From contig NZ_AYTO01000007.1 in the NCBI RefSeq assembly GCF_000507145.1, positions 62,001-126,000 of the forward strand: a stretch of 64,000 nt of DNA. Reading direction: 5' to 3'. The position numbers were made by a program, and so were the translations under genes. Positions 53,409 to 62,147 of the stretch are shown here, piece by piece. Every line of letters starts with the position of its first letter. The first letter of the stretch is position 1. The stretch is from Bacillus tequilensis KCTC 13622 (GTDB taxonomy: Bacteria; Bacillota; Bacilli; Bacillales; Bacillaceae). Below the pieces are notes generated by a model. It was not told the DNA's origin. It searched no databases and was given only the letters and a program-made list of their open reading frames with translations.

Positions 53409-54506
53409 TTAGCGAATTCTCACTTCTGTCTCACTATCAAAGAAATGGCCTTTATTCATATCAAACGCAACCGTCAGCTCGTCACCTGATTGAATATCGA
53501 GACGGGCGTCGATCCGCGCGATAAAGTCTTGGTTGTCAATCTGCGAATAAATCATGATTTCAGAACCGAGCAGCTCTGCGACATTGATCTTGGCTTTTAT
53601 CGAAGAGTTCTTATACGATTCCACGACAATCAATTCATCATGAATATCCTCAGGACGGATGCCGAAGATGACTTCTTTACCGATGTAGCCTTTTTCACGA
53701 AGCACCTTCATTTTCCCTTCCGGCACCGTTAATGCCGCAGAACCTATTTTGATGACGCCATCCGTCAGCTTTCCTTTAAAAAAGTTCATTGCGGGTGAGC
53801 CGATAAAACCGCCGACAAACATGTTTTCAGGGAATTCGTATACATCCTTTGGCGTCCCGATTTGCTGGATTTTCCCGTCTTTCATGACGACGATCCGTGT
53901 CGCCATCGTCAGCGCTTCTGTCTGGTCATGCGTCACATAAATCGTTGTGGTTTGCAGTCGCTGGTGGAGCTTAATGATTTCCGCCCGCATTTGCACCCTC
54001 AGCTTCGCGTCCAGGTTCGATAAAGGCTCATCCATCAGGAACACCTTTGCGTCCCGCACGATTGCCCGTCCAAGCGCGACCCGCTGTCTCTGGCCGCCTG
54101 ACAGCGCTTTCGGTTTACGGTGCAAATACTCCTCAAGACCAAGAATTTTGGCGGCTTCTTCTACCCTTTTTTTGATTTCAGGCTTCGGCATTTTTCGAAG
54201 CTTCAGCCCGAATGCGATATTATCATAGACCGTCATATGCGGATAGAGCGCGTAGTTTTGAAATACCATTGCGATATCCCTGTCCTTTGGCGCTACATCA
54301 TTGACCCGTTTGCCTTCAATATAAAAATCACCTTTCGAAATTTCCTCAAGCCCTGCGACCATCCGCAGCGTCGTTGATTTCCCACAGCCTGACGGGCCGA
54401 CGAATACGATAAATTCCTTATCGTCAATGTGAAGGTTAAAGTCATCAACAGCTGCTTCCTTCTGATCATAATATTTATAAATGTGCTCCATCCGCAATTC
54501 AGCCAT
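53409..54506 (-). CDS. msmX: Multi-sugar ABC transporter ATPase MsmX
   Basis: MsmX is a 365-residue ATPase that energises several sugar importers (maltodextrin, arabino-oligosaccharide, galactan and others). Walker A is GPSGCGKSTT (about 38-47), the signature ALSGGQRQRVALGRAI, and Walker B KVFLMDEPLSNLDAKL, with the H-loop in YVTHDQTEA. A C-terminal TOBE/MalK regulatory part (about 235-365) follows. It is encoded away from its permeases, as expected for a shared ATPase. A perfect cre lies just upstream. Confidence 0.96.
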   Translation of the reverse strand: MAELRMEHIYKYYDQKEAAVDDFNLHIDDKEFIVFVGPSGCGKSTTLRMVAGLEEISKGDFYIEGKRVNDVAPKDRDIAMVFQNYALYPHMTVYDNIAFGLKLRKMPKPEIKKRVEEAAKILGLEEYLHRKPKALSGGQRQRVALGRAIVRDAKVFLMDEPLSNLDAKLRVQMRAEIIKLHQRLQTTTIYVTHDQTEALTMATRIVVMKDGKIQQIGTPKDVYEFPENMFVGGFIGSPAMNFFKGKLTDGVIKIGSAALTVPEGKMKVLREKGYIGKEVIFGIRPEDIHDELIVVESYKNSSIKAKINVAELLGSEIMIYSQIDNQDFIARIDARLDIQSGDELTVAFDMNKGHFFDSETEVRIR

Positions 54507-54524
54507 GTAACATCCCCCTTTGTT

Positions 54525-54538
54525 TGTAAACGCTTTCT
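54525..54538. promoter_or_regulatory. cre (CcpA) site upstream of msmX
   Basis: TGTAAACGCTTTCT fits the cre consensus completely and lies 19 bases upstream of the msmX start, so it would block transcription when glucose is present. Confidence 0.8.
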
Positions 54539-54624
54539 TAAATTGAGTGTAACAGCAATCCCCTATCGCTGGAATGGGCAGTATTCATAAAATCCACCAG
54601 CCATTTTTCGTGCATATTTCCAAT

Positions 54625-55518
54625 TTATTCTGAACCTTCGCTTTGCAGGCAGATAAAATAGGCGAGCAACGCGCCTTTATACGTTTTAATGTCTATCCCT
54701 GACCGCTCAATAAATTTATCAATTCGATATTGCAGGGTGTTGCGATGCAGATGCAGCTTTTTCGCCGTTAATGTGGCGTTTGAGTTATTTTCGATAAACA
54801 GCTTGATCGTTTTCCTCAGCTCAGATTCACTTCTAAATAAAAGCTCAGCTTCTTCAGAAAGCAATATTTCAAGCTTTTCTTTTTCTGTTTCTAATAATAA
54901 AAAAGGAAATATCATCTCAAAGGTCACACTCTGCATCTGGGGCAGCCGTTTTTCAGCAAACAGGAAATACGTCTGTTCACGGGCGTAATGGCTGCGCAAA
55001 CTCTCATCCGGTTCATAAAATCTCCCGGCGTAAAAACGGACACTGAAATAGAAATCACTTTCAAGAACTTTAGCGAGTGATTCAAGTTCGTCTTTCCCCG
55101 CCGCCGCTTCACTTTCCTGCTCGACAATCACGCCTCTGTCCTCATGCTTCCACACTATCACAAAAGGCACCGGCCAAAAATGGCGAACCGCTTCCGCAAA
55201 TGACGTCCGCTCTATCTTACCGAGCAAATGAAAATGAACAAATCTCGTCCGCTTTTTTATGTTCGCCGGCACTTCCCCTCTGGAAAAAAGAAACGCAAAC
55301 CACTTGTTTTCTTCCGGCGGCTTCAAAGACATTTGATCGGACTCATCAGCAGGCGTCAAAAATGACTGCAGCAGCAATGTCTCTTTTTTGCTGATCTCCA
55401 TTTTCGGTATGGAGATATATCTCTGACTGTTCTCATCAAAAAAGCATAGACAGTCTTCCTTTACGCAAAGCTCCTCAGACATAACTGAACCGGGATAAAT
55501 AGCCAGCAGCGATTTCAT
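54625..55518 (-). CDS. yxkF: PucR/CdaR-type regulator YxkF
   Basis: YxkF is a 297-residue protein with a C-terminal PucR-type helix-turn-helix (NNSNATLTAKKLHLHRNTLQYRIDKFIERSGIDI, about 250-285). Its N-terminal and middle parts resemble no named domain but should sense a signal. ATG 55518 follows GAGAGGAGACC. It is divergent from the aldehyde dehydrogenase gene aldY, so aldY is its likely target; the effector is unknown. Confidence 0.88.
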   Translation of the reverse strand: MKSLLAIYPGSVMSEELCVKEDCLCFFDENSQRYISIPKMEISKKETLLLQSFLTPADESDQMSLKPPEENKWFAFLFSRGEVPANIKKRTRFVHFHLLGKIERTSFAEAVRHFWPVPFVIVWKHEDRGVIVEQESEAAAGKDELESLAKVLESDFYFSVRFYAGRFYEPDESLRSHYAREQTYFLFAEKRLPQMQSVTFEMIFPFLLLETEKEKLEILLSEEAELLFRSESELRKTIKLFIENNSNATLTAKKLHLHRNTLQYRIDKFIERSGIDIKTYKGALLAYFICLQSEGSE

Positions 55519-55679
55519 AAGGTCTCCTCTCTTATGTAAGGATCTGTATATCCAGTATAAGGCGAATTGCACATGTTCTCCAATAAAAAAGGAGGATGAT
55601 AAACTGAAAGAGTTCGTTTATTTATTGGTTTCAGCGGAAACAGTAAGGAATAGGCAGGACCAAAGGAGGCTGATCATCA

Positions 55680-57137
55680 ATGGGTGCAGAAGCGTTAAAC
55701 AAAAGTTATATCAACGGCAAATGGACCGAGGGGGAAAGCGGGCGTACGGAGGACATTTTGAATCCGTATGACCAGTCTGTCATCACAACAGCATCCTTAG
55801 CAACGGGCAAACAGCTGGAGGATGCTTTTGACATTGCACAGCAGGCGCAAAAAGAGTGGGCTAAGAGCACAGCAGAAGACCGAAAAGCAGTCCTGAAAAA
55901 AGCGCGCGGCTATCTACAGGAAAATCGTGATGACATCATCTTGATGATCGCCCGCGAAACCGGCGGAACGATCATTAAATCAACGATTGAGCTCGAACAA
56001 ACAATTGCGATTTTAGATGAAGCGATGACATATACCGGCGAATTAGGCGGCGTCAAAGAGGTTCCATCCGATATTGAAGGGAAAATCAATAAGATTTACC
56101 GTCTTCCGCTCGGTGTCATTTCATCGATTTCTCCATTTAATTTTCCGATGAATTTATCGATGAGAACGATTGCGCCGGCGATTGCGCTCGGAAACAGCAT
56201 TGTTCACAAACCCGATATCCAAACCGCACTGTCTGGCGGAACCATCATTGCGAAAGCGTTTGAACACGCTGGTCTCCCTGAGGGTGTCCTCAACGTCATG
56301 CTGACGGATGTAAAGGAAATCGGAGACGGCATGCTGACCAATCCGATCCCGAGATTAATCAGCTTTACAGGATCTACCGCTGTCGGGCGCCGTATCGGTG
56401 AAATCGCCGGGCGTGACTTCAAGCGGATGGCCCTTGAGCTCGGCGGCAACAACCCGTTTGCCGTCCTTTCAGACGCGGATGTCGATCGAGCTGTAGACGC
56501 CGCGATTTTCGGAAAATTTATTCATCAGGGGCAAATCTGCATGATTATCAACAGGATCATTGTTCACCAAGATGTGTACGATGAGTTTGTTGATAAATTC
56601 ACCGCCCGTGTCAAACAGCTTCCCTACGGCGATCAAACCGATCCGAAAACTGTTGTCGGTCCGCTGATCAACGAGCGCCAAATCGAGAAGGCGCTGGAAA
56701 TCATTGAGCAGGCAAAGGCAGACGGCATTGAACTTGCTGTTGAAGGAAAACGTGTCGGAAACGTCCTCACACCGTATGTCTTTGTCGGTGCTGATAACGG
56801 CAGCAAGATTGCCCAAACGGAGCTGTTTGCCCCGATTGCCACCATTATCAAAGCCTCCAGTGATCAGGAAGCGATCGACATGGCTAATGATACGGAATAT
56901 GGTCTCAGTTCGGCGGTTTTTACCTCTGATTTAGAAAAAGGCGAAACGTTCGCCTTGCAAATTGACAGCGGCATGACCCATGTCAACGACCAGTCCGTCA
57001 ATGATTCGCCGAATATCGCCTTTGGCGGAAACAAAGCAAGCGGAGTCGGCCGCTTCGGCAATCCGTGGGTGGTCGAGGAATTTACCGTGACGAAATGGAT
57101 TTCGATACAGAAGCAATACCGCAAATATCCTTTTTAA
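55680..57137 (+). CDS. aldY: Aldehyde dehydrogenase AldY
   Basis: AldY is a 485-residue NAD(P)-dependent aldehyde dehydrogenase. The catalytic Glu is in MALELGGNNPF (about residue 257) and the catalytic Cys in FIHQGQICMIINR (about 291). SPFNFPMNLSMRTIAPAIALGN is the nucleotide-binding region. The substrate is unclear; vanillin- or benzaldehyde-type oxidation fits the subfamily. An AAAGGAGG site precedes the start. It is divergent from the regulator gene yxkF. Confidence 0.95.
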   Translation: MGAEALNKSYINGKWTEGESGRTEDILNPYDQSVITTASLATGKQLEDAFDIAQQAQKEWAKSTAEDRKAVLKKARGYLQENRDDIILMIARETGGTIIKSTIELEQTIAILDEAMTYTGELGGVKEVPSDIEGKINKIYRLPLGVISSISPFNFPMNLSMRTIAPAIALGNSIVHKPDIQTALSGGTIIAKAFEHAGLPEGVLNVMLTDVKEIGDGMLTNPIPRLISFTGSTAVGRRIGEIAGRDFKRMALELGGNNPFAVLSDADVDRAVDAAIFGKFIHQGQICMIINRIIVHQDVYDEFVDKFTARVKQLPYGDQTDPKTVVGPLINERQIEKALEIIEQAKADGIELAVEGKRVGNVLTPYVFVGADNGSKIAQTELFAPIATIIKASSDQEAIDMANDTEYGLSSAVFTSDLEKGETFALQIDSGMTHVNDQSVNDSPNIAFGGNKASGVGRFGNPWVVEEFTVTKWISIQKQYRKYPF

Positions 57138-57144
57138 ACGAACG

Positions 57145-57179
57145 AATCCCTCTGCTTGACGTGCAGAGGGATTTTTTTA
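57145..57179. terminator. Terminator between aldY and yxkD
   Basis: AATCCCTCTGC / GCAGAGGGATT is followed by TTTTTT. It lies between converging genes and reaches the yxkD stop. Confidence 0.88.
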
Positions 57180-58013
57180 TTTAGATATATCAACAAATCC
57201 TTCGCCAAATACATCGCGTACATCATGAACGATCACAAACGCTCTTTTGTCGCAGCTTCTGATAATTTTCTTCAGCATAGACAGCTCTTGTTTGTTAATG
57301 ACGATATACAAAATCTCTTTCGCCTGGCCCGTATAGTTTCCCTTTCCTGATAAAATCGTCACGCCCCGATCCATCAAGGTATTCACCTGCTCTGCAATCT
57401 CACTCTTATTTTCCGAAATGACCGTAATGGCTTTTTTCGTATTCAAGCCTTCAATAATGAAGTCCATCACTTTCGTTCCAATATACAGCATTACGATCGT
57501 AAACATCATTCTTTCCGCACCAATAATAAAATAAGAGCTGAATACCACAATTAAATCAAAAAACAATAACGCGTAGCTGATATTCCAATCTAAATATTTA
57601 TTAGCGATTCTGGCCAAAATCGCAGAACCGGCTGTCGTGCCGCCAACCCGGATAATCATCCCAATCCCGACTCCCGCAAATACACCAGCGAAAATCGTAT
57701 TGATGATCAATTGATCAGACGGAATGCTCCAGCCGTGTGTCAGATGAAGAAAAAGCGAATTCGCCGCCACAGCAATCATCGTATAGACCGTTGTTTTTCC
57801 GTCCAGAAACTTGTATCCGATTAAAAGCAGAAACGCATTTAAGATAAAGTTCGTCACACCGGGAGACCACTGAAACACATAATACAAAATGAGCGTAACC
57901 CCAGTGACCCCGCCCTCCCCAAGGTCATTGGGAATGGCAAACAAATTAACCGCAAGCGCGAAGAAAAAAGCGCCAACCACAAGCGTAAGCACATCCAGTA
58001 TTCTCTTTTTCAT
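57177..58013 (-). CDS. yxkD: YitT-family membrane protein YxkD
   Basis: YxkD is a 278-residue protein with five or six membrane helices (about 5-165; family motifs NLFAIPNDLGEGGVTG and GIGMIIRVGGTTAGSAILARI) and a C-terminal DUF2179 domain (about 190-278). YitT proteins are thought to be transporters of unknown substrate. Its leader is a guanidine-I riboswitch, so expression should rise with guanidine, hinting at export or handling of guanidine-related compounds. ATG 58013 follows AGAAGGAG; the longer frame lies inside the riboswitch and is rejected. Confidence 0.93.
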   Translation of the reverse strand: MKKRILDVLTLVVGAFFFALAVNLFAIPNDLGEGGVTGVTLILYYVFQWSPGVTNFILNAFLLLIGYKFLDGKTTVYTMIAVAANSLFLHLTHGWSIPSDQLIINTIFAGVFAGVGIGMIIRVGGTTAGSAILARIANKYLDWNISYALLFFDLIVVFSSYFIIGAERMMFTIVMLYIGTKVMDFIIEGLNTKKAITVISENKSEIAEQVNTLMDRGVTILSGKGNYTGQAKEILYIVINKQELSMLKKIIRSCDKRAFVIVHDVRDVFGEGFVDISK

Positions 58014-58054
58014 CACAAAACACTCCTTCTCCATTGTTCTCTCAAATAAAAAAA

Positions 58055-58095
58055 CCCAGGAGGACGCTCTCTCAAAAAGAGCAGAAACTCCTGGG
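58055..58095 (-). terminator. Riboswitch-controlled terminator before yxkD
   Basis: CCCAGGAG ... CTCCTGGG forms the outer stem with an inner GCTCT/AGAGC pairing, followed on the minus strand by TTTTTTT. Its 5' arm overlaps the aptamer's 3' end, giving mutually exclusive folds. Guanidine binding should prevent this terminator. Confidence 0.85.
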
Positions 58096-58178
58096 CTTTT
58101 ATCCCACCGTGTCATAACAGCCGGGCTGCTATGTGTTTTCTCTCGGTCACAGTCCAATTTGCATTGCGGAACCCTAGA
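58086..58178 (-). ncRNA. Guanidine-I riboswitch aptamer (ykkC/yxkD motif)
   Basis: Conserved pieces on the minus strand, in order: CTAGGGTTCCG (from 58177), then ACTGTGACCGAGAGAAA, ACACGGTGGGATAAAAGCCC and CAGGAG. These are the hallmarks of the ykkC class, first named for ykkC and yxkD, which binds free guanidinium. It lies directly upstream of yxkD and feeds the terminator just after it. ACTGTGACCGAGAG has an insertion relative to the usual ACTGGTCCGAGAG. The remaining 58.19-58.40 kb is AT-rich and holds a possible promoter and nothing else certain. Confidence 0.92.
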
Positions 58179-58406
58179 AAACCACTGTTTTTACCATATC
58201 ATTTTCACTTTCAATATTAGCATTATAAGGGACGGTTGGAATTGGTTCAAGGGGTATTTGCGGAGATGTAACCAAATGAGCCATAAGAAAAAAAACAGTT
58301 TATCTATTAACAAATTAAAGAAATATCCGATAAGAAAAAAAGCATATATTTTACAAGTTAAATTAACTATAAATGCTAATTATTATAAGAAATTTATAAT
58401 TTTATA

Positions 58407-58435
58407 TTGACTAAGCAGAATAATATAGGCATTAT
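58407..58435 (+). promoter_or_regulatory. Promoter of yxkC
   Basis: TTGACT (58407-58412), 17 bases, CATTAT (58430-58435), a reasonable sigma-A promoter 43 bases before yxkC. yxkC is reported to be sigma-D dependent in B. subtilis, but I found no clear TAAA-N15-GCCGATAT here. Confidence 0.5.
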
Positions 58436-58478
58436 AGTACATATGTTTCGTACATTTAATTACATAGGAGGAAATATA

Positions 58479-59123
58479 ATGGCAGGTAAACTAGTACCTT
58501 GTAAAGCTTGCGGTCAAGAAATTGCAAAGGGCGTAAAAAAATGTCCTAACTGCGGTAAGGATCAACGTAACTTTTTTATGAGACATAAAATCATTACATT
58601 TATCCTTGCTATCGTTGTCATCATTATTATCGGTAATCTTATTGGCGGCGGAGGCGGTTCAGAAGCCACTTCTAAAACATCAAGCAGCAGCAAAGCAGAA
58701 ACTGAAAAAACATACAATGTCGGAGATACTGTAAAAACCGAAAAAACTGAAGTGACAGTTACAAAAGTAGAAAAACGAGATTCTGTCGGCACTCAATTCA
58801 TTGAAAAGAAAGCATCTGATGGAGGTACCATCGTTGCTGTTCAATATACAATTAAAAACGTATCTAAAAAACCGATAAGTTCTTTTTCAATTCCAACTGT
58901 TAAGTTAGTTGATGCAGATGGCACTTCATATGATGCCGATATCGATGCTTCTTCCACATATGCAACTGAGACAAAAGTTGACAACTCTAAAATATTAAGT
59001 GATCTAAATCCTAATATTAAAGTAACAGATGTAAAAGCATTCGAAGTGGACAAAGATGCCTACTCTAAAGGAACTTGGAAACTTAAATTCAGTAATGATG
59101 TTATTGTGAAAATCAAAAAATAA
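58479..59123 (+). CDS. yxkC: Zinc-ribbon membrane protein YxkC
   Basis: This 214-residue protein has an N-terminal zinc ribbon (CKACGQEIAKGVKKCPNC, about 8-25), one membrane helix (about 38-55), a Gly/Ser-rich linker (GGGGG...SKTSSSS) and an extracellular beta domain of the DUF4352/DUF5067 type (about 80-214). ATG 58479 (MAGKLVPCKACG) follows TAGGAGG. The role is unknown. The codon use looks more AT-rich than that of neighbours. Confidence 0.85.
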   Translation: MAGKLVPCKACGQEIAKGVKKCPNCGKDQRNFFMRHKIITFILAIVVIIIIGNLIGGGGGSEATSKTSSSSKAETEKTYNVGDTVKTEKTEVTVTKVEKRDSVGTQFIEKKASDGGTIVAVQYTIKNVSKKPISSFSIPTVKLVDADGTSYDADIDASSTYATETKVDNSKILSDLNPNIKVTDVKAFEVDKDAYSKGTWKLKFSNDVIVKIKK

Positions 59124-59130
59124 CTGACAA

Positions 59131-59156
59131 GGGTGCCTGAGCTGGCACCCTTTTTC
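59131..59156 (+). terminator. Terminator after yxkC
   Basis: GGGTGCC / GGCACCC with a 6-base loop is followed by TTTTTC. Confidence 0.85.
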
Positions 59157-59160
59157 TCTC

Positions 59161-59188
59161 AAAAAAGGCCTTCTCAGTTGAGAAGGCC
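59161..59188 (-). terminator. Terminator after galE
   Basis: GGCCTTCTC / GAGAAGGCC, with six A on the plus strand giving the T run for the minus-strand galE transcript, 8 bases past the galE stop. Confidence 0.87.
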
Positions 59189-59195
59189 TCCATTC

Positions 59196-60215
59196 TTATT
59201 CTGCACTCTTATACCCATTCACATTAGAAGACTGCCATCTCCAGGAATCAGCACACATTTCCTCCAGGCCTCGTTTCGCTTCCCAGCCCAGTTCCCGCTT
59301 GGCTTTTGCAGGGTCGGCGAAGCAGGTGGCGATGTCTCCCGGGCGACGGTCCGCAAATTTGTACGGCACCTCTTTCCCTGACACTTTTTCAAAGGCTTTG
59401 ACCATTTCAAGCACGCTGTAGCCTGTGCCTGTTCCGAGGTTGTATGCGTCGGCTCCTGTAGCGTTCAATACTTTTTCCAGCGCTTTGACGTGGCCTTCCG
59501 CGAGATCAACGACGTGAATATAATCGCGTACGCCTGTCCCGTCTTTTGTCGGATAATCATTGCCGAATACGCTTAATTGCTCAAGCTTGCCGACGGCTAC
59601 CTGCGCCACATACGGCATGAGGTTATTCGGAATTCCGTTCGGGTCTTCACCGATCCGTCCGCTTGGATGCGCGCCAAACGGGTTAAAGTAACGAAGCAGC
59701 GCGACGCTCCACTCATTATCGGCTGTATGTAAATCACGCAATATTTGTTCCAGCATGAGCTTTGTCTGCCCATAAGGATTTGTCGCGCCTAATGGAAAGT
59801 CCTCTGTAATCGGTGATGTTTCCGGAACGCCGTATACCGTCGCGGATGAACTGAACACGATTTTCTTGACGCTGTATTTCTCCATGACCTCACATAAAAT
59901 AAACGTTCCCGTCAGGTTGTTATGATAATATTTGAGCGGAATTGCTACAGATTCACCGACTGCTTTTAACCCCGCAAAATGAATCACAGCTTCGATTTCA
60001 TTTTCCGAAAAAACGGAATCTACCGCTTCCTTGTCCAATAAATCAGCTTCGTAGAATGTTACATCTTTTCCTGTAATCTCTTTGACGCGGTTCAGCGCCT
60101 CCGCCGAACTGTTGGATAGATTATCAAGAACGACAATTTCATAGCCGCTGTTCAATAATTCAACACATGTGTGGCTTCCGATGTATCCGGCTCCGCCAGT
60201 AACAAGTATTGCCAT
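59196..60215 (-). CDS. galE: UDP-glucose 4-epimerase
   Basis: GalE is a 339-residue SDR-fold epimerase interconverting UDP-glucose and UDP-galactose with bound NAD+. Motifs: [11 protein letters not shown] at the N-terminus, the catalytic Ser-containing SSSATVYG, and YGQTK (YxxxK, about residue 149). It supplies UDP-Gal for wall and exopolysaccharide synthesis and detoxifies galactose metabolites. An AGGAGG site precedes the start. It is monocistronic between terminators. Confidence 0.96.
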   Translation of the reverse strand: MAILVTGGAGYIGSHTCVELLNSGYEIVVLDNLSNSSAEALNRVKEITGKDVTFYEADLLDKEAVDSVFSENEIEAVIHFAGLKAVGESVAIPLKYYHNNLTGTFILCEVMEKYSVKKIVFSSSATVYGVPETSPITEDFPLGATNPYGQTKLMLEQILRDLHTADNEWSVALLRYFNPFGAHPSGRIGEDPNGIPNNLMPYVAQVAVGKLEQLSVFGNDYPTKDGTGVRDYIHVVDLAEGHVKALEKVLNATGADAYNLGTGTGYSVLEMVKAFEKVSGKEVPYKFADRRPGDIATCFADPAKAKRELGWEAKRGLEEMCADSWRWQSSNVNGYKSAE

Positions 60216-60435
60216 GATGTAAAACCTCCTAAAAATGACCTGATATTATTATATAGTGTTTAGAACCAGCCTACATCCATTTTTAAGAAGTTTAATCGTT
60301 TATTAATCATTTCTTCATATTTTGCGGCCAATTTGATAGAGGTAAATTCATATTCCAGACCAGAAAAATCAATCTGCCGGTTGACGTTTTCTTTCGTGAT
60401 ATTCGCTATGCTTAATGCAGAAAGGATTTGATGAC

Positions 60436-60909
60436 ATGGCGATGAGCCCATATATTTTTATTGTCTTTATTCTTATTATTTTCTCGATGTACCGGGAAAG
60501 AACCGTGAGACCCGGAAAATTGCTGATCATTCCGCTGTTGCTGTTATGGGGCGTATCAGCATCATTTCAGCCGGCGTATTTTCATTCAGCTTTACACGTT
60601 GCGGTCAGCGGCCTTTTATTACTGATCGGGCTGGCCTGCGGGTTTGGCATCGGAAAGATGGTAAACGTGCGGCTTCACCCGGAAACCGGAAAGGTCACTT
60701 CACGCGGCTCCCTTGGAAGTGTTATCCTCATTCTAGTGATACTTTCTTTGCGGATGGCTGCGAGAGTATGGCTGCCTGAGAGCAATGAGATTTTTATTTC
60801 CATTATTCATTCTATGTTCTTCATTCCCCTCGGCACCATCACAGCCCGCAACATCATGCTTTACAAAGAATACAGACGGCTGACCGCTGGCAAAGTATCG
60901 ATTCAATAA
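60436..60909 (+). CDS. CcdC-like (DUF1453-type) membrane protein upstream of yxjM
   Basis: This is a 157-residue membrane protein with four or five helices (about 5-15, 24-42, 50-70, 85-105, 115-135) and the loop VRLHPETGKVTSRGSLGSV between helices, as in CcdC/DUF1453 proteins. ATG 60436 follows AAAGGATTTGATGAC; the frame upstream of it has no site. It ends 17 bases before the histidine kinase gene, so it probably belongs to the same transcript and may be a third part of the sensor system. I do not give it a name because I am unsure of the 168 counterpart. Confidence 0.72.
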   Translation: MAMSPYIFIVFILIIFSMYRERTVRPGKLLIIPLLLLWGVSASFQPAYFHSALHVAVSGLLLLIGLACGFGIGKMVNVRLHPETGKVTSRGSLGSVILILVILSLRMAARVWLPESNEIFISIIHSMFFIPLGTITARNIMLYKEYRRLTAGKVSIQ

Positions 60910-60926
60910 CTGAAAGAAGGACCAGC

Positions 60927-62147
60927 ATGAACCGACAATCTCCGGCCCGGCACTACAAGAAGCTTGTGCCGAGCCTTATTCTCATTTTGAATTGCATACA
61001 ATTTTTATCTCACCCAGCTAAAGCTGATCCCATTTTGTTAGCGTTTGTGTTTGCGGTATACTTAGCATTTATTTGGATCATTCCCTATGTGGCATCCGTT
61101 TCTGTCAATCTGTGCATATTTATCGGGCTTTGGCTCCTGACCGTTTTCCTTTGGGCTGTTTCCGGCCAGGAGCAGGGAGCCGCCTTTTTCTTAATTATAT
61201 TTTTAATGGTTTATGCGGCTATAAAGCTTCCAACACGCCTGTCCTTGATCTGTACGGTGTTCCTAATTGGCGGCAACGTTTTCTTTCTGCACTTCATTTT
61301 TGACAGCAGCTGGGACGATATCGTTAGCAATATCTCAATCATGGTCGGACTGTACGTCTTTTTCTCCTCCATGCGTTTCAGGCGAGAAGCAAGAAGAGAG
61401 GCTGAACGGAATCATGCTGAATTGGCGAAAATGCACGTGAAGCTGGAGCAGGCGCATGAAGAACTCCAGAAAGCGCACGCAGAGCTGCAGGAGGCTTCTG
61501 TTCTTTCTTTAAGGTACGCAGTCCTTGAGGAGCGCACAAGAATTGCCCGCGACATTCATGACAGCATCGGCCATGAGCTGACTTCTGTGATTGTTCAGCT
61601 TCAATCTCTTCCCTATATTCTGAAAAGCAGCAAGGAGGATTCAGAAAAAGTCATTCAAAATGTACTGAATGTCGCCAGAGAATGCCTTCAAGAAGTACGG
61701 TCTGTCGTTCACCAAATGGGCAGAAGCGAATCGATGGTCGGTCTTACCGCTTTGCGGGGGCTTATTCATCAAGTGGAGGAACGGAGCGGTTTGCACGTTT
61801 CTTTAGACACTGCCGGCCTGTCCGAAGAGTATTGGCCTCAAAATGTAAGCGAAACGATCTACCGCATCTTACAGGAAGCGCTGACCAATATCATTCGTCA
61901 CGCTCACGCTTCTCATGCGGCTGCCGTTATATCTAACGACGAGACCCATCTCTATGTCACAATCACCGACAACGGACAATTCACCGGTAATCTGACTTAT
62001 GGATTTGGCCTGACAGGAATGAAAGAGCGCGCTGAAAAAGCAGGCGGTTTCCTGTCTCTCTGCGCCGTACAGCCGAGCGGCCTGCAAATTGAGCTGGTAT
62101 TGCCGCTCGCCACAACGAAGAAGGAGCAAAAAGATGAACAAAGATAA
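60927..62147 (+). CDS. yxjM: Two-component sensor histidine kinase YxjM
   Basis: YxjM is a 406-residue NarL-family (HisKA_3) kinase. Five or six membrane helices (about 12-145) are followed by a coiled coil (about 150-205, RREAERNHAELAKMHVKLEQAHEELQKAHAELQ). The phospho-His is in RTRIARDIHDSIGHELTSVIVQLQ (about 213). The HATPase has TIYRILQEALTNIIRHAHAS and GFGLTGMKERA. There is no large extracellular domain, so it probably senses within the membrane or via a partner. Its end overlaps yxjL by 14 bases. Confidence 0.94.
   Translation: MNRQSPARHYKKLVPSLILILNCIQFLSHPAKADPILLAFVFAVYLAFIWIIPYVASVSVNLCIFIGLWLLTVFLWAVSGQEQGAAFFLIIFLMVYAAIKLPTRLSLICTVFLIGGNVFFLHFIFDSSWDDIVSNISIMVGLYVFFSSMRFRREARREAERNHAELAKMHVKLEQAHEELQKAHAELQEASVLSLRYAVLEERTRIARDIHDSIGHELTSVIVQLQSLPYILKSSKEDSEKVIQNVLNVARECLQEVRSVVHQMGRSESMVGLTALRGLIHQVEERSGLHVSLDTAGLSEEYWPQNVSETIYRILQEALTNIIRHAHASHAAAVISNDETHLYVTITDNGQFTGNLTYGFGLTGMKERAEKAGGFLSLCAVQPSGLQIELVLPLATTKKEQKDEQR

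Noticed and set aside
57889..58410. 173-codon plus-strand frame opposite the yxkD start and riboswitch
   Set aside because: Most of it is antisense to yxkD and the guanidine riboswitch. Only its last 44 codons could stand alone, and these are listed as a finding.
60260..60451. 63-codon minus-strand frame between galE and the CcdC-like gene
   Set aside because: No ribosome site, and it overlaps the promoter and start of the plus-strand gene. The protein shows no recognisable feature.
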